Origin: Candidatus Binatia bacterium
Lineage (GTDB): Bacteria > Desulfobacterota > Binatia > HRBIN30
Length of the DNA: 64,000 bases
Direction: 5' to 3'
Assembly (NCBI GenBank): GCA_026004215.1
Contig: BPIR01000001.1
Coordinates: 124,001 to 188,000, forward strand
This document shows positions 35,435 to 45,611 of this stretch, piece by piece. The position numbers were made by a program, and so were the translations under genes. Within the stretch, counting starts at the first letter, position 1. Every line of letters starts with the position of its first letter. Under the pieces are notes generated by a model. It was not told where the DNA came from and made no database searches. It was given only the letters and a program-made list of their open reading frames with translations.

Positions 35435-35716
35435 GTGGCACGCTCGCTCAAGAAAGGTCCCTTCATAGACGAGCATTTGCTCCGGAAGGTGGAAGCATTG
35501 AATCGGGCTGGACAGAAACAGGCCATCCGTACGTGGTCTAGGCGCTCTACAATTAGCCCGGAAATGGTCGGCCACACCTTTATGGTCCACAATGGCCGAA
35601 AATTCATTCCCGTGTTCGTGACAGAGAATATGGTTGGCCATAAGCTTGGCGAGTTCGCTCCCACGCGGACGTTTCACGGCCACGCGGGAGATCGCAAGGC
35701 CGAGATAAAAAAGTGA
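35435..35716 (+). CDS. rpsS: Small-subunit ribosomal protein uS19
   Basis: 30S head protein contacting uS13 and the A-site finger. The 93-residue product begins [15 protein letters not shown] after a GTG start (AAGGAG upstream) and contains IKTWSR-like [10 protein letters not shown] and the signature [16 protein letters not shown]. Standard position between rplB and rplV. Confidence 0.97.
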   Translation: MARSLKKGPFIDEHLLRKVEALNRAGQKQAIRTWSRRSTISPEMVGHTFMVHNGRKFIPVFVTENMVGHKLGEFAPTRTFHGHAGDRKAEIKK

Positions 35717-35736
35717 GAGAAGAGCGGTGAGGTGGT

Positions 35737-36084
35737 ATGGAAGCGCGCAGCGTCGTTAAGTACTTGCGCATATCGCCGCGCAAGCTCCGACTAGTCGCCG
35801 ACCTGGTGCGGGGTGTGCCGGTAGAGCAGGCGCTTAAGGTATTGGAGTTCACGCCAAAGCGTGGCGCGCGAATGATCGCGAAGGCTCTGAGGTCGGCGGT
35901 GGCGAACGCGGAAAGTGCATCGGCCAGACTAGACGTCGACTCGTTGAGGGTGGCGGTAATCCGAGTCGATGGTGGGCCAACGCTCAAAAGGTTCTTGCCC
36001 CGCGCTCATGGGCGCGCCACGCCGATTCGGAAGCGAACGAGTCATTTGACAATCGTTGTCTCAGATCAGCCGGTTTCGAGGTAA
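35737..36084 (+). CDS. rplV: Large-subunit ribosomal protein uL22
   Basis: Exit-tunnel protein with an extended beta-hairpin at the tunnel constriction. The 115-residue product has [21 protein letters not shown] at the N-terminus (split at 6-25) and [20 protein letters not shown] near 82-101, the hairpin. GAGGTGG precedes the ATG. Confidence 0.96.
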   Translation: MEARSVVKYLRISPRKLRLVADLVRGVPVEQALKVLEFTPKRGARMIAKALRSAVANAESASARLDVDSLRVAVIRVDGGPTLKRFLPRAHGRATPIRKRTSHLTIVVSDQPVSR

Positions 36085-36090
36085 CATCGT

Positions 36091-36759
36091 ATGGGCCAAA
36101 AGGTTCATCCTAAAGGGTTCCGCCTGGGAGTGATTGAACAGTGGGAGTCGCGTTGGTTCGCGAAGAAAGAGTTCGCGGAATGGCTTCACGAGGATCTCAA
36201 GTTGCGAAAGTTTCTCAAGGAGAAGCTTTACCAGGCCGGCATTTCGCAAATAGAGATTGAGCGATTCGCAAATAAGTTGCGCGTTAACATTCACACCGCG
36301 CGCCCTGGGATCGTAATCGGGAAGAAGGGTGCTGAAATCGACAAGCTCAAACAGGACATTTTTCAGCTCACTAAGAAAGAGCCGATCGTGAATGTACACG
36401 AAGTTCGCCGTCCTGACCTGGAGGGTCAGCTCGTGGCAGAAAATGTCGCCCTCCAGCTCCAGCGGCGAGTGGCCTTCCGGCGAGCCATGAAGGAGGCCGT
36501 CAGTCGGGCGATGCGAATGGGGGCACAAGGAGTCAAGATTCAATGCGCTGGCCGTTTAGCTGGAGCAGAGATCGCACGTACCGAGTGGTACCGGGAAGGT
36601 CGTGTCCCTCTGCACACCCTACGGGCTCGGATTAGTTATGGCTTCGCGGAAGCGAAAACAACCTATGGTGTGATTGGGATCAAGGCGTGGATCTTCCGCG
36701 GAGAAGTGTTGTCGCGAGAAGAGAACCCGATGTTTGGGCGGGTTGCCTCTGCGAACTAG
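36091..36759 (+). CDS. rpsC: Small-subunit ribosomal protein uS3
   Basis: Part of the mRNA entry channel. The 222-residue product starts [20 protein letters not shown], carries the KH domain with [16 protein letters not shown] near 71-86, and has [20 protein letters not shown] near 155-174. Its binding site GAGGTAA spans the rplV stop, 7 bases from the ATG. Confidence 0.97.
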   Translation: MGQKVHPKGFRLGVIEQWESRWFAKKEFAEWLHEDLKLRKFLKEKLYQAGISQIEIERFANKLRVNIHTARPGIVIGKKGAEIDKLKQDIFQLTKKEPIVNVHEVRRPDLEGQLVAENVALQLQRRVAFRRAMKEAVSRAMRMGAQGVKIQCAGRLAGAEIARTEWYREGRVPLHTLRARISYGFAEAKTTYGVIGIKAWIFRGEVLSREENPMFGRVASAN

Positions 36760-36792
36760 GCAGCTAGTTTTAAAAAGTTTTGGGAAGCGAAG

Positions 36793-37212
36793 ATGCTAGC
36801 TCCGAAGAAAACCAAGTACCGGAAGCAACAGCGTGGACGGCGTCGTGGCACGGCATGGCGTGGGTGTACGCTGGCATTTGGAGACTTTGGTTTGCAAGCA
36901 ACAGAGCGAGGTTGGGTGACAGCGCGCGAGTTGGAGGCGGCCCGGGTTGCCCTTACGCGGCACATCAAACGTGGGGGTCGTGTGTGGGTGCGCGTGTTTC
37001 CGGACAAACCGGTGACCAAAAAGCCCGCGGAAACGCGGATGGGGAAGGGAAAGGGCTCCCCGGAAATGTGGGTCGCAGTAGTGAAGCCGGGGAGGATGCT
37101 TTTCGAAATGGAGGGGGTCCCGGAACCTGTGGCTCGTGAGGCTTTTCGACTTGCCGCACACAAGTTGTCGGTTGGTACACAGTTCCGCACGAGGTCGGTT
37201 GCTGCGGTTTAG
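36793..37212 (+). CDS. rplP: Large-subunit ribosomal protein uL16
   Basis: Late 50S assembly protein near the A site. The 139-residue product starts [19 protein letters not shown] and contains [20 protein letters not shown] (split near 72-91) and [27 protein letters not shown] lies upstream of the ATG. Confidence 0.97.
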   Translation: MLAPKKTKYRKQQRGRRRGTAWRGCTLAFGDFGLQATERGWVTARELEAARVALTRHIKRGGRVWVRVFPDKPVTKKPAETRMGKGKGSPEMWVAVVKPGRMLFEMEGVPEPVAREAFRLAAHKLSVGTQFRTRSVAAV

Positions 37213-37238
37213 GCGGTTTGCGCAGCGAGGTGGCAGCA

Positions 37239-37436
37239 ATGAAGGCGAAGGAAATTCGGGAAATGCCTCTCGGGGAGTTGCACGCGAAACTGCAGGAGCT
37301 TCGCGAGCGACTGGTGGCGTTGCGGATAAAGAAGCGCGTGGGAGGGCTCGAAAGTCCGGCTCTAGTGCGTACTACCCGGCGAGACATTGCGCGAATCCTT
37401 ACCATCTTGCGGGAACGACAGGAGATAGTGCGGTGA
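37239..37436 (+). CDS. rpmC: Large-subunit ribosomal protein uL29
   Basis: Small two-helix protein at the exit tunnel next to uL23. The 65-residue product starts [18 protein letters not shown] and ends [18 protein letters not shown] 37239 has GAGGTGG five bases upstream; the frame is open slightly further left. The stop overlaps the rpsQ GTG start. Confidence 0.95.
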   Translation: MKAKEIREMPLGELHAKLQELRERLVALRIKKRVGGLESPALVRTTRRDIARILTILRERQEIVR

Positions 37437-37705
37437 CGGAAACTGTGGAATCGCGGCGTGGACACCGAAAAACCCGTGAAGGCGTGGTCGTGAGTGACCG
37501 GATGGACAAGACGGTCGTGGTCTTGGTGGAACGCTTAGTTCAGCATCCCAAGTACAAAAAGCGCGTTCGGCGGCGCGCACGAGTGAAGGCTCACGACCCG
37601 AGAAACGAATGCCGAATCGGTGATCGCGTGTTGATTCGGGAGACCCGGCCGCTGAGTCGCGAAAAACGCTGGGCAGTTAGTCGGATCATCGAGCGCGCAC
37701 AGTGA
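37433..37705 (+). CDS. rpsQ: Small-subunit ribosomal protein uS17
   Basis: Primary 16S rRNA-binding OB-fold protein. The 90-residue product has [20 protein letters not shown] near 17-36 and the signature [21 protein letters not shown] near 54-74. The GTG start overlaps the rpmC stop (GTGA) and AGGAG lies nine bases upstream; the frame runs open about 100 codons further left, which only reflects overlap with rplP and rpmC. Confidence 0.95.
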   Translation: MTETVESRRGHRKTREGVVVSDRMDKTVVVLVERLVQHPKYKKRVRRRARVKAHDPRNECRIGDRVLIRETRPLSREKRWAVSRIIERAQ

Positions 37706-37742
37706 ATCGTTTGAAACCCTAGGGGCGCGATGGGAGCAGAAC

Positions 37743-38111
37743 ATGGTGCAAGCCGAAACGATTTTGGATGTTGCTGATAACTCAGGTGCCCGCAAAGTGC
37801 TGTGCATCAAGGTGCTGGGTGGCACTCGACGGCGGTATGCGACCGTGGGCGACGTTATCGTTGTATCCGTCAAGGAGGCCGTGCCCAATGGTAAGGTCAA
37901 GAAAGGGGACGTCGCCAAGGCCGTAGTGGTGCGCACCGCAAAAGAGGTTGGTCGGCCGGATGGGTCCTACATCAGGTTCGACACCAACTCCGCGGTTCTG
38001 ATCGACAATCAAAGAGAGCCAATTGGCACTCGTATTTTTGGGCCCGTGGCTCGAGAGCTGCGAGCGAAGCGTTTCATGAAAATTTTATCTCTGGCTCCAG
38101 AGGTGATCTGA
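37743..38111 (+). CDS. rplN: Large-subunit ribosomal protein uL14
   Basis: Subunit-interface protein; first gene of the spc group. The 122-residue product starts [20 protein letters not shown] and has the signature for L14 around [22 protein letters not shown] and [24 protein letters not shown] site precedes the ATG. Confidence 0.97.
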   Translation: MVQAETILDVADNSGARKVLCIKVLGGTRRRYATVGDVIVVSVKEAVPNGKVKKGDVAKAVVVRTAKEVGRPDGSYIRFDTNSAVLIDNQREPIGTRIFGPVARELRAKRFMKILSLAPEVI

Positions 38112-38130
38112 AGAAGAGTTCGAGCAGGCA

Positions 38131-38451
38131 ATGGCGGCCAAGATCAAAAAAGGTGACCTTGTTATGGTGGTCGCGGGCAAAGAGCGCGGCAAAACAGGCC
38201 GCGTCCTGCGCTGTGATCCCAAGAAATCCGTCGTGTTTGTTGAGCGTCTCAACGTGGTGAAGAGGCACCTCCGCGCACGTAGCGCACAAGGGCGGCAGGG
38301 CATTGTCGAGAAGGAGGCACCCATTCACGTTTCGAATGTCATGATCATGTGCGAGCGGTGCAATGCCCCTGTCCGGGTGGGCTTCAAACGGGTGTCCTCA
38401 GGGGGCTCAGTGCGAGTTTGTAAACGTTGCCAGGAACAACTCGACAGGTGA
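38131..38451 (+). CDS. rplX: Large-subunit ribosomal protein uL24
   Basis: 50S assembly initiator with a KOW motif. The 106-residue product reads [20 protein letters not shown] near 4-23 (the KOW motif), then [15 protein letters not shown]-x-x-C pair (CERC) and a second one (CKRC) near the C-terminus suggest a zinc site, as in some bL24 variants. Confidence 0.96.
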   Translation: MAAKIKKGDLVMVVAGKERGKTGRVLRCDPKKSVVFVERLNVVKRHLRARSAQGRQGIVEKEAPIHVSNVMIMCERCNAPVRVGFKRVSSGGSVRVCKRCQEQLDR

Positions 38452-38459
38452 GAGAACCC

Positions 38460-39002
38460 ATGAAGTCCAGACTGCGCGAGCGTTACGAAAGGGAAGTGGT
38501 GCCTAAGTTGATGAAGGAGCACGGGTATAAAAATCGCCTGCAAGTGCCGCGCTTGGAAAAAATTGTTATCAACGTGGGGCTTGGAGAGGCTACCCAAAAT
38601 GCAAAGCTCCTCGACGCAGCGATGGAGGAACTGGCTGTGATCACGGGTCAAAAACCCGTGGCGACACGTGCCCGCAAAGCCATTGCGAATTTTAAGCTCC
38701 GCAAGGGGATGGCGATTGGCTGCATGGTAACCCTGAGGGGCGAACGAATGTACGAGTTCCTTGACCGGCTAGTCAACGTTGCCCTTCCGCGGGTTCGTGA
38801 CTTTAAGGGAGTTTCGGACCGTTCATTTGATGGGCGTGGGAATTATTCGCTGGGAATCAGAGAGCAAATTATTTTCCCGGAGATCGACTTGGACAAAGTC
38901 GAGAAGGTCCACGGCCTCACTGTATGCATAGGAACCACGGCGCGAACAGACGCCGAAGCACGCAGCCTCCTCCAAGAGTTAGGAATGCCGTTCCGAAGTT
39001 AG
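38460..39002 (+). CDS. rplE: Large-subunit ribosomal protein uL5
   Basis: Binds 5S rRNA in the central protuberance. The 180-residue product starts [18 protein letters not shown] and has [13 protein letters not shown] near 32-44, the [20 protein letters not shown] motif and [17 protein letters not shown] 38460 matches the family length; the frame is open 11 codons to the left into rplX. Confidence 0.97.
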   Translation: MKSRLRERYEREVVPKLMKEHGYKNRLQVPRLEKIVINVGLGEATQNAKLLDAAMEELAVITGQKPVATRARKAIANFKLRKGMAIGCMVTLRGERMYEFLDRLVNVALPRVRDFKGVSDRSFDGRGNYSLGIREQIIFPEIDLDKVEKVHGLTVCIGTTARTDAEARSLLQELGMPFRS

Positions 39003-39027
39003 TTGCGAGTGCGGGGAAAGGAGAACG

Positions 39028-39213
39028 ATGGCTAGGAAGTGTCTCAGGGTGAAGGCTGAACGTACCCCAAAGTTTCGGGTGCGGGCCAGGAATCGGTGCC
39101 CCCGCTGCGGGCGGCCGAGAGGGTTTTATCGTCGCTTTAGGCTCTGCCGCCTTTGCTTGCGGGACCTGGCCCGAAAGGGTGAGATTCCGGGCCTGATCAA
39201 AGCGAGTTGGTGA
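39028..39213 (+). CDS. rpsN: Small-subunit ribosomal protein uS14, zinc form
   Basis: 30S head protein. The 61-residue length and the two C-x-x-C pairs (CPRC near 24-27, CRLC near 40-43) identify the short zinc-binding type, often called type Z, not the longer zinc-free type. It ends [11 protein letters not shown] as the family does. GGAAAGGAG precedes the ATG. Confidence 0.96.
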   Translation: MARKCLRVKAERTPKFRVRARNRCPRCGRPRGFYRRFRLCRLCLRDLARKGEIPGLIKASW

Positions 39214-39225
39214 GGAAAGCCGCGG

Positions 39226-39624
39226 ATGAGCATGACAGACCCGATCGCTGATATGTTAACCCGGATTCGAAACGCCTGCGCAGCCCGCAAAGAGGCTGTG
39301 GAGGTTCCATGGTCAAAACTGAAGGAGACCATTGTCCGCATTCTGAAACAGGAGGGCTTTGTGGAGGATTTCGCGGTCATCCAGAAGGACCGCAAGCCGT
39401 GGATCCTGGTCACACTCCGCTACGATGGCCAGAATCGACCGGTCATTACTGGGCTCAAGCGTGTCAGCAAGCCCGGGCTGCGAGTGTATGTTGGGGTCGA
39501 GGAAATTCCATCGGTTCGGCAAGGGTTGGGCATTTCCATTTTGTCGACACCTGCGGGCGTTTTGACGGATCGACAAGCTCGACAACGGCGCGTTGGGGGA
39601 GAGCTCCTCTGCTCGGTTTGGTAG
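39226..39624 (+). CDS. rpsH: Small-subunit ribosomal protein uS8
   Basis: 16S rRNA central-domain binder and, in E. coli, repressor of the spc operon. The 132-residue product begins [17 protein letters not shown] and ends with the signature [20 protein letters not shown] followed by GGELLCSVW. Confidence 0.97.
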   Translation: MSMTDPIADMLTRIRNACAARKEAVEVPWSKLKETIVRILKQEGFVEDFAVIQKDRKPWILVTLRYDGQNRPVITGLKRVSKPGLRVYVGVEEIPSVRQGLGISILSTPAGVLTDRQARQRRVGGELLCSVW

Positions 39625-39630
39625 GGAACA

Positions 39631-40176
39631 ATGTCGCGTATTGGACGTCAACCAATTGAGATCCCTGGCGGGGTCAAGGTGAGCATCGAAAACGGTGCTG
39701 TACGTGTCGAGGGGCCTAAGGGCACATTGACGCAGGCCTTGCCTCCCTTGGTTGCAGTGGAAATGGAAGGCAACACTCTGCGGGTAGTGCGGCGTGACGA
39801 TTCGCGGAAGGCGCGTGCCATGCATGGTCTAGCGCAGCGGCTTTTGTCGAACGCTGTGAGGGGCGTGTCTGCTGGTTTTTCTCGAACTCTGGAGATCGTC
39901 GGCGTTGGCTATCGGGTTGAGCCGCGGGGTCAGGCGCTGTATTTCACGCTGGGCTACTCGCACCCGATCTTGTTTCAGCTGCCTGCGGGAGTGACGGCAA
40001 AGGTCGAGCGGCAAACCATTCTGACTTTGGAGGGCATCGATAAACAACTGCTGGGGCAGTGTGCCGCTATGATTCGCGGCTTACGCCCGCCTGAGCCGTA
40101 CAAGGGAAAAGGGATTCGATACCAGAACGAAGTATTGCGACGAAAAGCCGGGAAAGCCGCAGGCGCGGGAGGGTGA
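39631..40176 (+). CDS. rplF: Large-subunit ribosomal protein uL6
   Basis: Two-domain protein near the sarcin-ricin loop. The 181-residue product starts [20 protein letters not shown] and carries the signature [20 protein letters not shown] near 153-172. GTAGGGA precedes the ATG; the gap from rpsH is 6 bases. Confidence 0.97.
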   Translation: MSRIGRQPIEIPGGVKVSIENGAVRVEGPKGTLTQALPPLVAVEMEGNTLRVVRRDDSRKARAMHGLAQRLLSNAVRGVSAGFSRTLEIVGVGYRVEPRGQALYFTLGYSHPILFQLPAGVTAKVERQTILTLEGIDKQLLGQCAAMIRGLRPPEPYKGKGIRYQNEVLRRKAGKAAGAGG

Positions 40177-40180
40177 TGCG

Positions 40181-40543
40181 ATGGCACTGGCAAAGAAAGT
40201 GTTGGCCCGGTATCGGCGCCAGGCCCGGGTTCGAAAGAAGGTTCGTGGTACCGACACCAAGCCTCGGTTGTGTGTGTTTCGGAGTAACAAGCATATTTAC
40301 GTGCAGGTGATCTCCGATCAGACTGGGCGCACGCTAGCCGCCGCTTCAACGCTTGCCCCCGAACTCGCCGAACTTGGGAAGACAGGCAACAAGGAGGCGG
40401 CCTTCAAGGTGGGTGAGCTCATTGGGCAGAAATGCAAGGGACTTGGGATCACGGAGGTGGTCTTCGATCGGAACGGCTTCCTCTACCATGGGCGAGTCCA
40501 GGCGGTTGCCGAAGGGGCGCGCCAGGCTGGTCTCAAGTTTTGA
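40181..40543 (+). CDS. rplR: Large-subunit ribosomal protein uL18
   Basis: 5S rRNA-binding protein. The 120-residue product has [20 protein letters not shown] near 18-37 and the C-terminal [20 protein letters not shown] followed by ARQAGLKF, the family end. Confidence 0.96.
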   Translation: MALAKKVLARYRRQARVRKKVRGTDTKPRLCVFRSNKHIYVQVISDQTGRTLAAASTLAPELAELGKTGNKEAAFKVGELIGQKCKGLGITEVVFDRNGFLYHGRVQAVAEGARQAGLKF

Positions 40544-40557
40544 CTGGGAGTGAAATT

Positions 40558-41091
40558 ATGGCGTTCAGGGTCCGAGAACGGCCGGAGCTCAGTGGTACGG
40601 AACTTCGCGAACGGGTGGTGTCGGTGAACCGTGTCGCGAAGGTAGTAAAGGGTGGCAGGCGCTTTAGCTTCAGTGTACTTGCGGTTGTTGGGGATGAGCG
40701 GGGCCACGTGGGTTTCGGGTTGGGCAAGGCAAATGAGGTGCCCGAGGCGGTACGAAAGGCCGTCGAGGCAGCCAAAAAGAATTTGGTCGAAGTGCCATTA
40801 ACCGAAACTGGAACAATTCCATATGAGGTGGAGGGTCACTTTGGGTCGGGACGTGTTGTGATGCGTCCGGCTGCTGAGGGTACGGGGGTCATTGCCGGAG
40901 CAGGCGTGCGCGCTGTTGTAGAGTTGGCCGGGATCCGGAACGTGCTGACAAAAAGCATCGGCTCGAACAATCCCCACAACGTCGTCAAAGCTGCTTTTGA
41001 TGCGCTGGCGCAGCTTAGAAGTCCTGAGGAGATATTGAAGGATCGAGGCAAGTTCAGCGAACCGAGCATGAGCGAGGCTGTGCATGAGTGA
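40558..41091 (+). CDS. rpsE: Small-subunit ribosomal protein uS5
   Basis: Decoding-fidelity protein at the mRNA entry. From ATG 40558 the product is 177 residues and contains [20 protein letters not shown] near 21-40, the spectinomycin-region loop, and [26 protein letters not shown] is read here as GSNNPHNVV. The last 8 bases overlap rpmD. An upstream open frame inside rplR is not part of the gene. Confidence 0.96.
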   Translation: MAFRVRERPELSGTELRERVVSVNRVAKVVKGGRRFSFSVLAVVGDERGHVGFGLGKANEVPEAVRKAVEAAKKNLVEVPLTETGTIPYEVEGHFGSGRVVMRPAAEGTGVIAGAGVRAVVELAGIRNVLTKSIGSNNPHNVVKAAFDALAQLRSPEEILKDRGKFSEPSMSEAVHE

Positions 41092-41269
41092 AGCTCCGAA
41101 GATTCGAGTTCGCTTGGTGAGGAGCCCGATTGGAACCACCCGGCGGCAGCGAGAAACCTTGAAGGCTTTGGGTCTGACAAAAGTTGGGAAAGTAGTGTCG
41201 GTCGCCGCAAACGCCGCGACGCTTGGCCGGATTGCCGCGGTCCAGCACCTCGTGGAGGTTCAGTCGTGA
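41084..41269 (+). CDS. rpmD: Large-subunit ribosomal protein uL30
   Basis: Small 50S protein absent from some lineages. The 61-residue product has [20 protein letters not shown] and ALGLTKVGK, the family motif, then ends HLVEVQS. It starts inside rpsE and its stop overlaps the rplO GTG. Confidence 0.95.
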   Translation: MSEAPKIRVRLVRSPIGTTRRQRETLKALGLTKVGKVVSVAANAATLGRIAAVQHLVEVQS

Positions 41270-41715
41270 CGATTGATCTTTCGAATCTCAAGCCGAAACC
41301 TGGGTCAGTCCGTAATCGTAAGCGCGTAGGGCGTGGACCGGGCTCGGGGCACGGTAAGACGTCAGGCCGGGGCCACAAAGGCAGGCGTTCCCGTTCAGGG
41401 GGCAACACTCCTCCAGGGTATGAAGGCGGGCAAATGCCCTTGCAAAGGAGACTGCCGAAAAGGGGGTTTCGGAATCCTGGTGGAAGGGACTTTGCAGAAG
41501 TGACCCTCCGTAATCTCGAAGCCAGATTCCCTTCTGGCGCGGTGGTGGACCCCGAAACTCTGGCGGGTAGCGGCCTAGTGAAAAAGAAACGTTTGCCGAT
41601 CAAGATCTTGGCAACAGGGGTGCTCACCAAGCCTTTGACTGTGCGTGCCCACGCATTTAGCGCCAAAGCCAGGGAGCTGATCGAAGCCGCAGGCGGCACT
41701 GTCGAGGTTATCTGA
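41266..41715 (+). CDS. rplO: Large-subunit ribosomal protein uL15
   Basis: Late assembly protein with a long basic extension. The 149-residue product starts [20 protein letters not shown] after a GTG and continues GRGPGSGHGKTSGRGHKGRR, the Gly/Arg/Lys-rich arm that threads into 23S rRNA; the globular end has AHAFSAKARELIEAAGGTVE. Confidence 0.96.
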   Translation: MTIDLSNLKPKPGSVRNRKRVGRGPGSGHGKTSGRGHKGRRSRSGGNTPPGYEGGQMPLQRRLPKRGFRNPGGRDFAEVTLRNLEARFPSGAVVDPETLAGSGLVKKKRLPIKILATGVLTKPLTVRAHAFSAKARELIEAAGGTVEVI

Positions 41716-41716
41716 C

Positions 41717-43030
41717 GTGTTTCAGGGATTTCAGAACGTTCCGCGGATCCCGGAGCTCCGACGCCGCGTCGGCTTTACCCTGCTGATGTTGGCCGTGTAC
41801 CGGATCGGGGTACATGTGCCAACGCCGGGCGTCGATGGTAAGGCACTGGCCGACTTTTTCGCGCAAAACATCAACTCCATGATCAGCATGGTCAATATGC
41901 TTTCTGGGGGCGCACTGGAGCGGTTCTCCATTTTTGCGCTGGGTGTCATGCCCTATATCAGCGCTTCCATCATCTTGCAGCTCCTCACGGTGGTCGTGCC
42001 TCACTTGGAGAGGCTTTCGAAAGAGGGCGAGATTGGGAGACGCAAGATTACCCAGTACACGCGTTACGGAACTGTTTTGCTGGCGTTCATCCAGGGTACC
42101 TTCATTAGTGTGGGCTTGGAGCAGTTGACCTCTCCGGGTGGAAGCCCTGTCGTGTACAACCCCGGGTGGGCATTCCGGTCAATGACCGTGCTCACATTGA
42201 TGACAGGAACTGTGTTCCTGATGTGGGTGGGCGAGCAAATCTCGGAGCGGGGAATTGGTAATGGAATTTCGTTGATTATCTTTACTGGCATCGTGGCCGG
42301 ACTCCCGTCGGCGGCCGCAACTGTGATCGAGTTCGTGCGCGAGGGCGAGATGGGGGTGTTGGTGGTTTTGGCTCTCCTCGCATTCATGATCGGTGTGGTG
42401 GCTTTTATCATTTTCATGGAGCGAGCCCAAAGAAGGATTCCTGTACATTACGCGAAGCGAGTTGTCGGGCGACGCGTGTATGGCGGGCAGAGTTCTCACT
42501 TGCCTTTGAAGCTGAACACGGCGGGCGTGATTCCGCCGATTTTTGCTAGCTCTCTCTTGGGTTTTCCAGGAACCATTGCCGGATTTGTCGACCGCCCTTG
42601 GGCACGGGCAATTCAGAACTGGTTGGTGCCGGGTGGTTTAATCTACGATATTTTCTACGTGGCTCTGATTATTTTCTTTTGTTATTTTTACACGGCGGTC
42701 GCGTTTAACACCAACGACGTTGCCGATAACATGAAAAAATTCGGGGGCTACATTCCGGGCATCCGGCCAGGAGCACGGACCGCCGAATACATCGACCGTA
42801 TTTTGTCACGGGTGACCTTGGTCGGCGCCCTATACGTCTCGGCCGTGTGCGTGTTGCCGACGATCCTTATTCAGCGGTTTAACGTGCCTTTCTATTTTGG
42901 GGGAACCGCCTTACTGATCGTGATTGGCGTCGCGTTGGACACGGTAGCGCAAATCGAAACGCATATGCTAACGCGCAGCTATCAGGGGTTTATGCGCCGG
43001 GGACGAATCAAAGGGCGGCGCGAGCTGTGA
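41717..43030 (+). CDS. secY: Preprotein translocase subunit SecY
   Basis: Channel subunit of the Sec translocon in the inner membrane. The 437-residue product shows ten membrane segments, the plug-region motif SGGALERFSIFALGVMPYIS near 62-81 and the cytoplasmic loops with HYAKRVVGRRVYGGQSSHLP near 243-262. GTG start one base after the rplO stop. map, not adk, comes next. Confidence 0.97.
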   Translation: MFQGFQNVPRIPELRRRVGFTLLMLAVYRIGVHVPTPGVDGKALADFFAQNINSMISMVNMLSGGALERFSIFALGVMPYISASIILQLLTVVVPHLERLSKEGEIGRRKITQYTRYGTVLLAFIQGTFISVGLEQLTSPGGSPVVYNPGWAFRSMTVLTLMTGTVFLMWVGEQISERGIGNGISLIIFTGIVAGLPSAAATVIEFVREGEMGVLVVLALLAFMIGVVAFIIFMERAQRRIPVHYAKRVVGRRVYGGQSSHLPLKLNTAGVIPPIFASSLLGFPGTIAGFVDRPWARAIQNWLVPGGLIYDIFYVALIIFFCYFYTAVAFNTNDVADNMKKFGGYIPGIRPGARTAEYIDRILSRVTLVGALYVSAVCVLPTILIQRFNVPFYFGGTALLIVIGVALDTVAQIETHMLTRSYQGFMRRGRIKGRREL

Positions 43031-43102
43031 CGCCCTTGCGCTTCCCCCTCCCCAGTGGCTTTTGGGGTTAGCTTTCTCTACGTTTTTGGAGAGCTTCTGC
43101 CC

Positions 43103-43864
43103 GTGGTGAAGGTCAAAACTGCCGATCAAATCAAAGCAATGCGAAAGGCGGGGCAAATCGTCGCGCGCGTTTTGCGGGCGCTGGAGGAGCGGGTTCGCCC
43201 CGGAGTCACGACTGGAGAGCTGGACCGCGTTGCCGAGGAGCTCACTTACAAGTTTGGCGCGGTTCCGGCGTTCAAGGGTTACAAGGTCTTGGGGCGAGTC
43301 TACCCTGCCTCGCTGTGCATTTCCGTCAATGAGGAAGTTGTGCACGGGATTCCGAGTGCGGCGCGCCGTCTCGAAGAAGGAGATATTGTCGGTCTCGACT
43401 TCGGTGTGCGTTATGATGGCGTTTACGGCGACGCGGCAATCACCGTGCCTGTTGGGCACGTGGACGAGGAGTCGCAAAGACTGATCGAAACAGCGAAGAA
43501 GGCTCTCTGGGCGGGGATTCGGGAGGCTCGTGCGGGCAGCCGGGTCGGCGACATATCGGCCGCGATCCAAGAGGCGGTGGAATCGGAGGGCTTCTCTGTC
43601 GTAAGGCAGTTTGTCGGACACGGCATCGGAGAGCAGCTCCATGAAGATCCACAGGTGCCCAACTTTGGCCGGCGGGATCGTGGAGAGCGCTTGGTCGAGG
43701 GAATGGCTTTAGCGATCGAGCCGATGGTGAATGCGGGCGGCTGGGAGGTCGATATCTTGCAAGATGGCTGGACGGCTGTTACGCGGGACCGACGTCGTTC
43801 CGCGCACTTCGAGCATACGATCGTGGTTACGTCGGATGGTGCCGAGGTGTTAACGCAACTCTGA
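43103..43864 (+). CDS. map: Methionine aminopeptidase, type I
   Basis: Removes the initiator Met from nascent proteins. The product is 253 residues from GTG 43103, beginning VVKVKTADQIKAMRKAGQIV. The five metal ligands of the pita-bread fold are visible: Asp in GLDFGVRYDG, Asp in GVYGDAAIT, His in FVGHGIGEQLHEDP, Glu in AIEPMV and Glu in HFEHTIVV. GGAGAG lies ten bases upstream of the chosen start; the frame is open to 43055 but the extra residues do not fit the family. The neighbour adk is missing between secY and this gene. Confidence 0.95.
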   Translation: MVKVKTADQIKAMRKAGQIVARVLRALEERVRPGVTTGELDRVAEELTYKFGAVPAFKGYKVLGRVYPASLCISVNEEVVHGIPSAARRLEEGDIVGLDFGVRYDGVYGDAAITVPVGHVDEESQRLIETAKKALWAGIREARAGSRVGDISAAIQEAVESEGFSVVRQFVGHGIGEQLHEDPQVPNFGRRDRGERLVEGMALAIEPMVNAGGWEVDILQDGWTAVTRDRRRSAHFEHTIVVTSDGAEVLTQL

Positions 43865-43906
43865 AAGGGGGCAGGGCGACGAGCTGACGCGGCAGGGAGA
43901 GCAAGG

Positions 43907-44020
43907 ATGAAAGTTCGTGCATCTGTGAAGGCAATTTGCAAAAAGTGCAAGGTTATCCGACGCGAGGGTGTGGTGCGGGTCATCTGCGAGAACCCGCGGC
44001 ATAAACAGCGCCAGGGATAA
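43907..44020 (+). CDS. rpmJ: Large-subunit ribosomal protein bL36
   Basis: The smallest 50S protein. The 37-residue product, [20 protein letters not shown] continuing to HKQRQG, keeps the Cys11, Cys14, Cys27 and His32 zinc ligands, so it is the zinc form. GCAAGG precedes the ATG. infA, usually just before it, is not present. Confidence 0.95.
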   Translation: MKVRASVKAICKKCKVIRREGVVRVICENPRHKQRQG

Positions 44021-44047
44021 CGCTGGACCGATGTAGCGGGAGGTAAA

Positions 44048-44431
44048 ATGGCTCGGATAGCGGGCGTGGACTTACCCCGGAATAAGCGACTGGAAGTTGC
44101 GCTCACGTATATTTACGGCATTGGCCGATCGACGGCTCAAAAAGTTCTTCTCGAGGCTGGCGTGCCGTTCGATCGAAAGACGGACCAAATCTCGGACGAG
44201 GAGCTGGTACGCCTGCGGCAGATCATCGACACGAAGTACAAAGTCGAAGGAGATTTGCGCCGAGAAGTGGCTCAGAACATCAAGCGACTCATGGATATTA
44301 ACTGTTACCGGGGAATTCGCCACCGTCGGAATCTTCCGGTTCGGGGCCAGCGCACTCATACAAACGCCAGAACACGCAAAGGGCCCCGGCGAACCGTTGC
44401 GGGGAAGAAGCCCCCTCCTCCCAAGGGCTGA
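44048..44431 (+). CDS. rpsM: Small-subunit ribosomal protein uS13
   Basis: 30S head protein touching the P-site tRNA and bridge B1. The 127-residue product starts [20 protein letters not shown] and contains [20 protein letters not shown] near 92-111 and the basic Pro-rich tail. GGGAGG precedes the ATG. Confidence 0.97.
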   Translation: MARIAGVDLPRNKRLEVALTYIYGIGRSTAQKVLLEAGVPFDRKTDQISDEELVRLRQIIDTKYKVEGDLRREVAQNIKRLMDINCYRGIRHRRNLPVRGQRTHTNARTRKGPRRTVAGKKPPPPKG

Positions 44432-44479
44432 TCAGATTTTGACCGCAAACTCAAGTGCATTCATCGTTACGGAGTTTCC

Positions 44480-44902
44480 ATGGCAAAGGGTGATACAGGA
44501 GCAAAAGCAGCATCGGAAACCACTGCGGCCCAACGAAGAAAACGGGCGAAGCGGCTCGTGCCCGAGGGAATCGTCCACATCCACTCCACGTTCAACAACA
44601 CCATTGTCTCCATTACGGATCCTGTGGGTAACGTCGTTGCTTGGGCAAGTGCGGGGACAGTAGGTTTTAAAGGCTCCCGAAAGGGAACCCCTTTTGCTGC
44701 CCAGCTAGCGGCTGAGAGCGCGGCGCGAAAAGCAGCAGATCAAGGTATGCGGACGGTTCAGGTGCACGTGAAAGGGCCGGGAGCGGGACGTGAATCGGCT
44801 TTGCGGGCACTGCAGAACTCGGGATTTACGATCACAGTCATCAAGGATGTAACGCCGATTCCACATAACGGGTGCAGGCCTCCAAAAAGGCGGCGCGTGT
44901 GA
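44480..44902 (+). CDS. rpsK: Small-subunit ribosomal protein uS11
   Basis: Platform protein beside the E site. The 140-residue product has [20 protein letters not shown] near 35-54 and the C-terminal signature [18 protein letters not shown]. The N-terminal 20 residues (Lys/Ala/Thr-rich) are longer than in E. coli. GGAG lies five bases before the ATG. Confidence 0.97.
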   Translation: MAKGDTGAKAASETTAAQRRKRAKRLVPEGIVHIHSTFNNTIVSITDPVGNVVAWASAGTVGFKGSRKGTPFAAQLAAESAARKAADQGMRTVQVHVKGPGAGRESALRALQNSGFTITVIKDVTPIPHNGCRPPKRRRV

Positions 44903-44937
44903 TCGGTGGCTTTTGGTGATTTAAGGAGGAACTGGGC

Positions 44938-45564
44938 TTGGCACGTTATCGTGATCCGGTTTGTCGACTTTGTCGGCGTGAAGGTGTGAAGCTTTTCTTG
45001 AAGGGAGAGCGGTGCTACTCAGATAAGTGCGCTCTCGAGCGGCGCAACTATCCTCCAGGGCAGCACGGGCAAGCGCGCAAGAAGCAAACGGAGTATGCTA
45101 AACAACTCCGTGAGAAGCAGAAGCTGAAGCGGATTTACGGATTACTCGAGGGGCAATTCAAGCGCTACTTTGCACTGGCGGAGCGTAGCCGCGAAATTAC
45201 GGGAGACCGACTCCTGCAAATATTGGAACAGCGCCTCGATAACCTAGTATACCGCCTGGGGTTTGCACGCTCGCGCGCCGAGGCTCGGCAACTTGTCCGC
45301 CATGGGCACTTCCTGGTGGATGGCAGGCGGGTTGACATCCCCTCCTATTTGGTTAAGCCCGGCCAATCAATCTCGGTCCGTGAAAAGAGCCGGCAGATTC
45401 TTGCAGTTCAACAGGCGCTCGAAACGGCTAAGCGCCGAGGGGTCCCGGATTGGCTCGAACTCGACGAATCCAATTTTGTGGGGCGACTGAAATCGCTGCC
45501 CACGCGCGAGGAGATTTCAGTCCCCGTGAACGAAAAGTTGGTCGTCGAGCTCTACTCGAAATGA
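44938..45564 (+). CDS. rpsD: Small-subunit ribosomal protein uS4, zinc form
   Basis: Primary 16S binder, mRNA-entry helicase component and, in E. coli, repressor of the alpha operon. The 208-residue product starts at a TTG codon, fixed by TAAGGAGGA eight bases upstream and by the family start [11 protein letters not shown]. Four Cys near the N-terminus (CRLC, then Cys in GERCYSDKC) mark the zinc-binding form. The S4 RNA-binding domain [20 protein letters not shown] lies near 99-118. Confidence 0.96.
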   Translation: MARYRDPVCRLCRREGVKLFLKGERCYSDKCALERRNYPPGQHGQARKKQTEYAKQLREKQKLKRIYGLLEGQFKRYFALAERSREITGDRLLQILEQRLDNLVYRLGFARSRAEARQLVRHGHFLVDGRRVDIPSYLVKPGQSISVREKSRQILAVQQALETAKRRGVPDWLELDESNFVGRLKSLPTREEISVPVNEKLVVELYSK

Positions 45565-45611
45565 AGTCGGTTTGAGTTCCAACGAACAGCTCCAGGAGGG
45601 CAAGCAAAAAG

